This document shows positions 1 to 4,731 of a DNA stretch of 8,753 nt, one piece after another. A model generated the notes under the pieces. That model was not told the origin of the DNA, did not search any database, and was given only the letters and a program-made list of their open reading frames with translations. Source of the stretch: Proteobacteria bacterium SG_bin9 (lineage in GTDB: Bacteria; Pseudomonadota; Alphaproteobacteria; Rhizobiales; Xanthobacteraceae). How positions within the stretch are numbered: the stretch's first letter is position 1; every line of letters begins with the position of its first letter. Made by a program: the position numbers and the translations under genes. The stretch covers positions 145,596-154,348 of the forward strand of contig LWDM01000029.1 of NCBI GenBank assembly GCA_002083525.1, read 5' to 3'.

Positions 1-593
1 ACCACGTCGGGGCCGGTGACGAACATGTAGGAGCTGTCCTTCACCATGAAGATGAAGTCGGTCATCGCCGGCGAATAGACGTCGCCGCCCGCACAGGGGC
101 CCATGATGACGCTGATTTGCGGAATGACGCCGGACGCCAGCACGTTGCGGCGGAACACATAGGAGTAACCGGCGAGCGCGGCGACGCCTTCCTGAATGCG
201 CGCACCACCCGCATCGTAAAGGCCGATGATCGGCGCCCGCGCCTTCATCGCCATATCCTGGATCTTGGTGATCTTCTGCGCGTGCGTTTCCGACAGCGAA
301 CCGCCGAACACGGTGAAGTCCTTGGCGAACACGAACACGGTGCGGCCGTTGACGGTGCCCCAGCCGGTGACGACGCCGTCGCCCGGCACCTTGTTCTTCT
401 CCATGCCAAATTCGGTCGAGCGGTGCTCGACGAACATGTCGAATTCCTCGAACGAGCCCTTGTCCATCAGAAGCTCGATACGCTCGCGCGCGGTCAGCTT
501 GCCGCGGCCGTGCTGCGCCTCGATTCGCTTCTCGCCGCCACCGAGCTTGGCGCCCTTGCGGCGCGCGTCGAGCTTCTCAACGATGTCTTTCAT
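1..593 (-). CDS. pccB: Propionyl-CoA carboxylase beta chain (acyl-CoA carboxylase carboxyltransferase subunit), N-terminal part
   Basis: This subunit transfers the carboxyl group from biotin to propionyl-CoA, giving methylmalonyl-CoA; it acts in the cytoplasm with a separate biotin-carrying alpha subunit. The translation begins MKDIVEKLDARRKGAKLGGG and includes the family segments GKLTARERIELL, VPGDGVVTGWG, FAKDFTVFGGSLSE, DAGGARIQEG and GPCAGGDVYSPAMTDF. The glycine-rich stretches shape the acyl-CoA site and oxyanion hole of the crotonase-like fold. Family members are about 510 residues; only about 197 codons lie in the window, and the rest runs past the left edge with no sign of damage. The ATG at 591-593 has a weak GGGA six bases upstream and gives a normal N-terminus. 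The 222-base spacer upstream holds a palindromic repeat that would fall in the leader. The biotin subunit is not in view. Family assignment is very secure; substrate preference (propionyl versus another acyl-CoA) is from similarity. Confidence 0.95.
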   Translation of the reverse strand, partial: MKDIVEKLDARRKGAKLGGGEKRIEAQHGRGKLTARERIELLMDKGSFEEFDMFVEHRSTEFGMEKNKVPGDGVVTGWGTVNGRTVFVFAKDFTVFGGSLSETHAQKITKIQDMAMKARAPIIGLYDAGGARIQEGVAALAGYSYVFRRNVLASGVIPQISVIMGPCAGGDVYSPAMTDFIFMVKDSSYMFVTGPDV

Positions 594-616
594 GAATGGT
601 CCCGGTCTTTTCTGGC

Positions 617-664
617 CGCATGATCTTGTCCGAAAACCGGAAGACCACTTTTCGGGATCATGCG
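617..664. repeat. Palindromic intergenic repeat, Bradyrhizobium/Rhodopseudomonas type
   Basis: The arms CGCATGATC (617-625) and GATCATGCG (656-664) are exact inverted copies. Inside them, CGAAAA (631-636) and TTTTCG (649-654) also pair. I recall near-identical elements, often with an ACCGGT core, as frequent between genes in Bradyrhizobium and relatives. It lies 24 bases upstream of the pccB start, so it would be transcribed in that leader and could fold. It has no T-run, so a simple terminator role is unlikely. Confidence 0.75.
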
Positions 665-702
665 GATTTGCCCAGCGGGTGCCGGGATCAGATTTCCGGA
701 CA

Positions 703-730
703 GTCCTACATAGGATTTCGTGAACTGCAA
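703..730 (-). promoter_or_regulatory. Possible sigma-70-like promoter for pccB
   Basis: On the minus strand, TTGCAG (725-730) is followed after 16 bases by TAGGAC (703-708). The -35 match is fair and the -10 match is poor. It would give a leader of roughly 100 bases containing the palindromic repeat. The -10 overlaps a small inverted repeat, TCCTA-CA-TAGGA (704-715). This is only a suggestion from position and pattern. Confidence 0.2.
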
Positions 731-803
731 ACGGCCGGGAGGGCATTTTCGAGGGGCTGGGCGGGATTGATCGGCTTCGATAAGCTGTTCTTTCTCAAGG
801 CAG

Positions 804-808
804 AAAGG
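804..808 (+). promoter_or_regulatory. Ribosome binding site of the muconolactone-isomerase-like gene
   Basis: AAAGG lies seven bases before the ATG at 816, with a second AAGG at 797-800. This supports the chosen start of the only plus-strand gene. Confidence 0.5.
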
Positions 809-815
809 CGCACCT

Positions 816-1118
816 ATGCTGTTCCTCGTGATCTCGACCCCGCGCCCCGAGCGGCCCTCCGAATTCGCCGCAACCCGCCAGAAGTTCTGGGACTGGATCG
901 CGCCCTATCAGGCCAAGAGGATTTGCCAGCAGATCCACCCGCGGGTCGGGCGAGGCGCGGTGGCGATCTTCGACGTGCCCGATCACGCCCTGCTCCACCG
1001 CATCCTCAACGAATGGGCCGACCTCATTCCGGCGCATTTCGACACCTACCCGCTGGTCGACCTGGCGGCGACCAAGGCGATGCTGGCGGATCAGGTGGCG
1101 GCGACGGGCCTGAACTGA
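816..1118 (+). CDS. Small muconolactone-isomerase-like (dimeric alpha/beta barrel) protein
   Basis: This 100-residue protein begins MLFLVISTPRPERP and contains GAVAIFDVPDHALLHRILNE followed by a PAHFDTYPLVDL segment. The layout (first strand MLFxV, a central G-x-x-x-IFDV strand, a helix rich in L and H, then a P-rich turn and TYPLVDL strand) resembles muconolactone delta-isomerase, which is about 95 residues and has a ferredoxin-like fold. Several small-molecule isomerases and many proteins of unknown role share this fold. No other aromatic-degradation gene is in view, so I would not call it catC; it may be an orphan with another substrate or none. The ATG at 816 is preceded by AAAGG at good spacing. 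It is the only plus-strand gene and converges on the caspase gene with no intergenic base. Confidence 0.7.
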   Translation: MLFLVISTPRPERPSEFAATRQKFWDWIAPYQAKRICQQIHPRVGRGAVAIFDVPDHALLHRILNEWADLIPAHFDTYPLVDLAATKAMLADQVAATGLN

Positions 1119-2594
1119 TCAGCGCCCGCTGAGCTGCCGGATGCGGCCGTCATAGGCACTGGCGATGCAGGCGACCGACGCGCCGCACTGGCCGCGCTGC
1201 TGCAGCCACACCTTCTGCGCGGCGGCGAGCCGCTGCTGACTGTCGAGACTAAGGCTCGTCAGCACGCTGCCGTAGAGCGCCGAGAGCTGCCGGTCCTTCG
1301 CCGCGAGCACGCCGTCGTTGCAGATCGCGATTTCGTCGGCGCTGCGGGCCTTGGCGCAATTGAAGCTCGGGGTTGCTGCGACGGGTGCAGCCGCCAGCGC
1401 CGGCGCACCCTGCCCCTGCAGCACGGCAATGCGCGACGAATAGGCCTGCGACACGCAGGCCGCGTTGGAGCCGCAGAGCTTGCGCTGGCCGAGCCAGTCG
1501 CCTTGCTGACGGCGGAACGCGAGGCGCGCATCGCCATCCAGCATATCGACTCGGGCGTAATAAAGCTGCGACAGCTGACGATCGAGTGCCGCCAGCTGCA
1601 CACTCGCGCACACCGCAAGCTCATCCGCCAGCTTGGCATGGCTGCAATCGAAGCTCGGCCGGGCAACGATCGGCTGCGCGGCTGGCAGCGGTGCCGTCGG
1701 TCGTGCCGACGCGGAATTGTCCGGCGGCGGCCGCACAGGTTGGGGCTGCGGCGCAATGGCGATCGCGCCCGGCGGCGCGAAATAGAACGCGGGTCCGGAC
1801 AGTTCGTCGTAATAGGCCGGCCGCTGCTCATGCCGCACCGTGATCGCCAGCGCCTCGACATCTTCACGCACCTCGCGCGCCAGATCGGTGATCGGCTTAC
1901 CCTCGACCGTGATCTTGCGAAGCAAGGCACGCGTATAAAGCGAGGTCGGTTCGCGATCGTTGTCGTCGAGGCGGTCCCGTGCCGTCTGCCCATAACCCGC
2001 CGAATACATAATAAAAACGCCGGACTGCGCTGCGCCGCGGGCTAACTGCACCTGCGAGAGTCCGCCGGACACGCCGATCGCGCGCGTACCGCCTTGCGCA
2101 AATGGATTATCGCGGCAGGCATCGAGGATGAGAACGGTGACGCGCGGCCCCGCGTTTCGAATACGCTCAAGCAAGCCCGTCATCGGCAGACCTTCGGACT
2201 TCACCAGCTCCTTGTCGCCAGCCGCCGGCTTCGGCACATCCGCCGGAAGCAGGAAATTCTCGCCATCGACGGCGATCCCGTGACCCGAGAAATGGACGAC
2301 CGCCGTATCGCCCGGCTTCAGCTTGGCGACGAAGCTCGACAGGCTCAGATTGAGATTGCGCCGGTCCGGATTGGTCACGAGATCGACGGTGAAGCCGAGC
2401 CGCTCGAGCACGGGCTTCATGGACTGCACGTCGCCGACGGCTTTCTGCAGCGGCGGCACGTTCTGGTAGCTGTCGATGCCGATCAGAAGCGCACGCCGGC
2501 TCTCGGCGCTGGCCTGCCCGATGGTAGCCGCAACGAAGAGAGTGCCGATCAGAAAGGAGCGGACCGCGAAATTCACGAAGAACACCAAAATCAA
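1119..2594 (-). CDS. Exported caspase-like protein (peptidase C14) with two LprI-like C-terminal repeats
   Basis: Residues 1-30 are a hydrophobic signal peptide ending QASA|E. Residues 33-275 form a caspase-like p20 domain: RALLIGIDSYQNVPPLQKAV, then the catalytic histidine His105 in HFSGHG and catalytic cysteine Cys160 in LILDACRDNPF, both intact. A Pro/Ala linker (about 276-312) leads to two related repeats of about 80 residues (314-393 and 410-488). Their cysteines are C317, C329, C374, C380 and C413, C425, C470, C476, so spacing is 12, 45 and 6 in both. The motifs DELAVC and DEIAIC with following LDRQL/KDRQL match the LprI (DUF1311) lysozyme-inhibitor family. An exported cysteine peptidase acting in the periplasm or at the wall is inferred; substrate is unknown. 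The start is uncertain: the TTG at 2594 has no clear ribosome site, and in-frame GTG codons at 2585 and 2576 would also leave a signal peptide. It lies 52 bases downstream of the beta-lactamase on the same strand. Confidence 0.88.
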   Translation of the reverse strand: MILVFFVNFAVRSFLIGTLFVAATIGQASAESRRALLIGIDSYQNVPPLQKAVGDVQSMKPVLERLGFTVDLVTNPDRRNLNLSLSSFVAKLKPGDTAVVHFSGHGIAVDGENFLLPADVPKPAAGDKELVKSEGLPMTGLLERIRNAGPRVTVLILDACRDNPFAQGGTRAIGVSGGLSQVQLARGAAQSGVFIMYSAGYGQTARDRLDDNDREPTSLYTRALLRKITVEGKPITDLAREVREDVEALAITVRHEQRPAYYDELSGPAFYFAPPGAIAIAPQPQPVRPPPDNSASARPTAPLPAAQPIVARPSFDCSHAKLADELAVCASVQLAALDRQLSQLYYARVDMLDGDARLAFRRQQGDWLGQRKLCGSNAACVSQAYSSRIAVLQGQGAPALAAAPVAATPSFNCAKARSADEIAICNDGVLAAKDRQLSALYGSVLTSLSLDSQQRLAAAQKVWLQQRGQCGASVACIASAYDGRIRQLSGR

Positions 2595-2646
2595 TCGGGT
2601 GATGCCAACGGCGCGGAGACTAGTACAGGGCGCAGCCGCGCGGAAG

Positions 2647-3474
2647 CTACAGCGCGCCCACGTCGGCCAGCAGGTTCTGCGTCACCGCGATCCGCGCCGG
2701 AACGTGCTCGGGCGTCTTGCAATCCATATTCATGGCGAAGACGGTACGGCCCTCTCCCTTCTCGGCCCAGCCGACGACCCAGCCGAGCGACGGCTTGCCG
2801 ATCTCGGCGCCGAGCAAGCCCGTCTTGTAACGAAACAGCCCGGTATCGGTCTTGGTCACGGTCAGGATGTCCCGGATGATGTCCTGGCTGCGTGCTGACA
2901 CCGGCAGTACCCCGCGCCGCAGCCGGTCGACGAAATCGATCTGCTGCACCGGGTCGATCCGCAGGTCGCCGGTCAGCCAGAATTGCTCGAGGCCACCGCC
3001 GATGTTGCGGTTGCCGTATTCGAGCAGGTTGACGTAGGTCTGCATCCGCTCGGCCCCGATCCGGCGGGCGATCTCCTGACCGACCGGGACCACCGACGCC
3101 GCCATCGCCGAGCGCAGGGTGTGATCCTTATTCCAGGGCTCGATCGCCCGCTTCACCCCGTCCCACTTGAAAATATCCTTGTCCGGATCGGACACGACCC
3201 CTGTCTCTAACGCGATGAGAAAGTTCGCGATCTTGAACGTCGAGGCCGGCAGCTGGGCCTCGCCGGAACGAACCTTGTCGCTGGCGGTGATGGTGTAGCC
3301 GTTGGCATCATAAGCAACGAACGTTCCCTGGGTGCCGAGCGCGGCAAACCGCTTGGCCAGCCCCTCGTCGATCACCTCCTTGGGCGGCGATACGTTGGCG
3401 GCGGCGAAACGGGGCAAGGCAACGGCAGCCAGCAGGCCTGCGGTGCGGCCAAGGAAACGGCGGCGATGGATCAC
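2647..3474 (-). CDS. Class D (OXA-type) beta-lactamase with twin-arginine-like signal
   Basis: This serine beta-lactamase would hydrolyse beta-lactams in the periplasm. The class D motifs are all present: STFK (78-81; nucleophile Ser78 and the lysine carbamylated in this family), SVV (127-129), YGN (153-155), WLTG (166-169), KTG (217-219) and GWVVGW (231-236). The segments FKWDGVKRAIEPWNKDHTL and IARRIGAERMQ also read like OXA enzymes. At 275 residues the length is normal. The N-terminus MIHRRRFLGRTAGLLAA carries an RRxFL twin-arginine-like motif and ends ALPRFAAA, suggesting Tat export, whereas most OXA enzymes use Sec. I chose the GTG at 3474 because GGAGAG sits five bases before it; a TTG at 3513 would add 13 unlikely residues. 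Whether it gives resistance or has a housekeeping wall role cannot be told. A caspase/LprI gene follows on the same strand. Confidence 0.93.
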   Translation of the reverse strand: MIHRRRFLGRTAGLLAAVALPRFAAANVSPPKEVIDEGLAKRFAALGTQGTFVAYDANGYTITASDKVRSGEAQLPASTFKIANFLIALETGVVSDPDKDIFKWDGVKRAIEPWNKDHTLRSAMAASVVPVGQEIARRIGAERMQTYVNLLEYGNRNIGGGLEQFWLTGDLRIDPVQQIDFVDRLRRGVLPVSARSQDIIRDILTVTKTDTGLFRYKTGLLGAEIGKPSLGWVVGWAEKGEGRTVFAMNMDCKTPEHVPARIAVTQNLLADVGAL

Positions 3475-3479
3475 GGGAT

Positions 3480-3485
3480 CTCTCC
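3480..3485 (-). promoter_or_regulatory. Ribosome binding site deciding the beta-lactamase start
   Basis: GGAGAG on the minus strand is separated by five bases from the GTG at 3472-3474. It favours the 275-residue form, in which the RRxFL motif sits at residues 4-8, over the longer TTG form. Confidence 0.65.
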
Positions 3486-3648
3486 GGACAGGTATTTCAG
3501 TCCGGCGCACCAAGACCGGCCATTACGGTCAAAATATAGCGCGGGCAAAGCATGGCGGGTGGTGTTTGCGGGGTCGACAGTTTCCCGGCGCGGGCGGATT
3601 TTCCCGGCCCGGCTCAACGGCTTGATGCCAGCAACCTTCCGGCCAACC

Positions 3649-3891
3649 TTACTGAACGAAGCCGAGCGACGCGCGCTCGACCCCGATCGGCACGCACACC
3701 CGCTTGCGCGGCCGCGCACCGGTCGAGCCTGTCACACGCATGACATGAGCCGGACCGCAGGCGCTGGTCTGCACGAGAACGGATGCATAAGCCCTGAGCA
3801 ACAAGGGCTCGCGTTTGAGGTAAGTTTGGGCAAAGGCAGGCTGGGCAACGAGGAGAACAACGACAGCTAGCAGGCCACGCATGACACTCAT
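3649..3891 (-). CDS. Small secreted protein of unknown function, two cysteines
   Basis: The 80-residue translation begins MSVMRGLLAVVVLLVAQPAF and has a clear Sec signal peptide (residues 1-21, cleavage near AFA|Q). The mature part is about 59 residues, basic, with C45 and C66, which could form one disulfide in the periplasm. I recognise no family. The start could also be Met4 (3882), which has GGATGAG just upstream and gives an equally good signal peptide. The gene is followed by 174 bases before the beta-lactamase start, in which I see only a short inverted repeat (GACCG/CGGTC, 3514-3530) and no convincing promoter. The opposite strand has an open frame, but it lacks a recognisable start or domain. 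Confidence 0.65.
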   Translation of the reverse strand: MSVMRGLLAVVVLLVAQPAFAQTYLKREPLLLRAYASVLVQTSACGPAHVMRVTGSTGARPRKRVCVPIGVERASLGFVQ

Positions 3892-3907
3892 CCCCGAAAT
3901 GGGCTAA

Positions 3908-3935
3908 CCCGTAGACTTTTTTATCCCGCAGTCAA
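3908..3935 (-). promoter_or_regulatory. Possible sigma-70-like promoter of the small secreted protein gene
   Basis: On the minus strand TTGACT (3930-3935), a five-of-six -35 match, is followed after 16 bases by TACGGG (3908-3913), a poor -10. The spacer contains an A-rich ATAAAAAAG stretch. The position, 17-26 bases ahead of the candidate starts, would leave a very short leader. Confidence 0.28.
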
Positions 3936-4011
3936 CACCAACCGTAATCCTCTCAGGCAAATTCCGTTCCAGCCGGGCGGAAAATTTTCGACAGCGTTAA
4001 AGGTGCACCCG

Positions 4012-4158
4012 TCAGCGCCCGTAGAAGACGACCGCGCCGATCAGAATGAGGGCGGCCATCGCCCCGAAGCGGGCGAGCATCCGCTCCGCTAACGCCTTGG
4101 CGGCATGACTTTTGGCGGACAGGCTTTTGGCGGGCAGGCCTTTGACGGCAGATTTCAT
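4012..4158 (-). CDS. 48-residue single-pass membrane protein, unknown function
   Basis: A short reading frame encodes MKSAVKGLPAKSLSAKSHAA, then an Ala/Lys/Arg helix, then a hydrophobic segment (FGAMAALILIGAVVFYG, residues 31-47) ending in a single arginine and TGA. Lysine- and arginine-rich residues precede the membrane segment, so the N-terminus should stay in the cytoplasm (positive-inside rule). GGGGGA lies four bases before the ATG at 4158. Another in-frame ATG at 4170 would give 52 residues but has no ribosome site. The N-terminal part includes three imperfect five-residue repeats. No family is recognised. It sits between the flagellar-type pair and the small secreted protein, all on the same strand. 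The ribosome site, charge pattern and hydrophobic end argue that it is real, but it is short. Confidence 0.55.
   Translation of the reverse strand: MKSAVKGLPAKSLSAKSHAAKALAERMLARFGAMAALILIGAVVFYGR
4109..4151. repeat. Three imperfect 15-base tandem repeats inside the small membrane protein gene
   Basis: CTTTTGGCGGACAGG (4109-4123) is followed directly by CTTTTGGCGGGCAGG (4124-4138), which differs at one base, and by a degenerate third copy, CCTTTGACGGCAG (4139-4151). On the minus strand they encode the successive K-x-L-x-A units near the protein N-terminus. The 15-base unit keeps the frame, so copy number could vary without breaking the gene. Confidence 0.6.
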
Positions 4159-4461
4159 GGCGTCCCCCATGAGCTGTGGGCGCTCAGGTGACGACGCCGG
4201 ATGGCGCCCTCACCTGAGGTGGAAAGCAAGCCGGCAAGCGCTTCGGCCAGCAGTCATCCTCGGCTGCGACGCCGATGGACCCGTTTGGATTTTACGCAGA
4301 ACACCCCGAAGACAAGACCGGCATGCTCGCGGCGATGTTGTCCCCACACCGCGAACATGAACCGATGCTGAAGACTTAATGGGGCAGGAGTTTGTCCGCT
4401 GCGGTTGCGAAATTTGCGATCGTTCGAATTGTGGCAATCCAAAAAACGCACACGATCGCGA
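4159..4461. other. Intergenic stretch without a clear gene
   Basis: About 300 bases separate the FlhB-like gene from the 48-residue membrane protein. I see one strong inverted repeat (4183-4218) and, just after the FlhB-like stop, six T on the minus strand (4441-4446) behind a weak GATCGCGATC palindrome, too poor to call a terminator. A plus-strand frame from ATG 4275 to TAA 4379 would encode 34 residues starting MDPFGFYAEHPEDK but has no ribosome site. Longer frames on either strand have low-quality, arginine- and serine-rich translations. Confidence 0.5.
4183..4218. other. Strong inverted repeat upstream of the small membrane protein gene
   Basis: CTCAGGTGA (4183-4191) and TCACCTGAG (4210-4218) are perfect nine-base inverted copies. 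The inner bases continue the stem: CGCC (4195-4198) pairs with GGCG (4203-4206) around a GGAT loop, with two mismatches between the stems. There is no T-run on either side, so it is not a standard terminator. It lies 13 bases upstream of the alternative ATG (4170) and 25 bases upstream of the preferred ATG (4158). It could be a leader hairpin or a dimer-binding operator. Confidence 0.55.
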
Positions 4462-4731
4462 TCAGCGCCGATGTCCCGATAGCCGCAACACGAACACCAG
4501 CACTTCGGCAACGGCGCGATAGAGCTCCGGCGGAATCTCATCGCCGAGTTCGACGTTCGAAAGCGCGCCCGCAAGCACTTCGTTCTCTTCAATCGGAACG
4601 TCGTTGGCCTTCGCGACTTCGACGATCTTCTCGCCGAGCGCGCCCTTGCCCTTTGCGACGACGCGCGGCGCACCCTTGCGATCGTATTCGAGCGCGACGG
4701 CCAGCTTTGAGTTGACGCTCTTCACACTCAT
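4462..4731 (-). CDS. Stand-alone FlhB C-terminal-domain-like protein (type III export switch family)
   Basis: FlhB is the switch component of the flagellar type III export gate; its cytoplasmic tail binds FliK and changes substrate choice. This 89-residue protein is only that tail: LAVALEYDRKGAPRVVAKGK, then ALGEKIVEVAKANDVPIEEN, then LGDEIPPELYRAVAEVLVFV match FlhB/YscU tails closely, while the four membrane helices are absent. The NPTH self-cleavage site of FlhB is replaced by VNSK (residues 6-9), so self-cleavage is not expected. Its ATG lies inside the TGA of the FliK-like gene (ATGA), pointing to coupled translation; no separate ribosome site is evident. Stand-alone relatives are annotated in many bacteria as EscU/YscU/HrcU family or FhlB, with little known function. 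A soluble partner or competitor in FliK-FlhB contact is inferred. Confidence 0.9.
   Translation of the reverse strand: MSVKSVNSKLAVALEYDRKGAPRVVAKGKGALGEKIVEVAKANDVPIEENEVLAGALSNVELGDEIPPELYRAVAEVLVFVLRLSGHRR

Noticed and set aside
117..623. Long plus-strand frames opposite pccB.
   Set aside because: They lie antisense to a clear, well-conserved carboxylase sequence and have shadow-type translations.
3533..3538. TATATT on the minus strand as a -10 box for the beta-lactamase.
   Set aside because: No acceptable -35 at 16-18 bases upstream; the alternative TTGCCC/TAATGG pair has a poor -10.
3466..3870. A 134-codon plus-strand open frame opposite the small secreted protein and the beta-lactamase leader.
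   Set aside because: The minus strand here has a clean signal peptide; the plus frame has no ribosome site or domain and its translation is low-complexity and arginine-rich, as expected for a shadow in GC-rich DNA.
4275..4379. A 34-codon plus-strand frame (MDPFGFYAEHPEDK...) in the intergenic stretch.
   Set aside because: The composition looks protein-like, but there is no ribosome site, promoter or recognisable motif. Left out as a gene pending conservation evidence.
4210..4437. A 75-codon minus-strand frame upstream of the small membrane protein.
   Set aside because: TTG start without a ribosome site; Ser/Arg/Cys-rich translation with no domain; overlaps the strong inverted repeat.
4441..4463. 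Possible terminator after the FlhB-like gene: GATCGCGATC followed by six T on the minus strand.
   Set aside because: The palindrome can form only a three-pair stem with a loop, and seven bases separate it from the T-run, so it is too weak to call.
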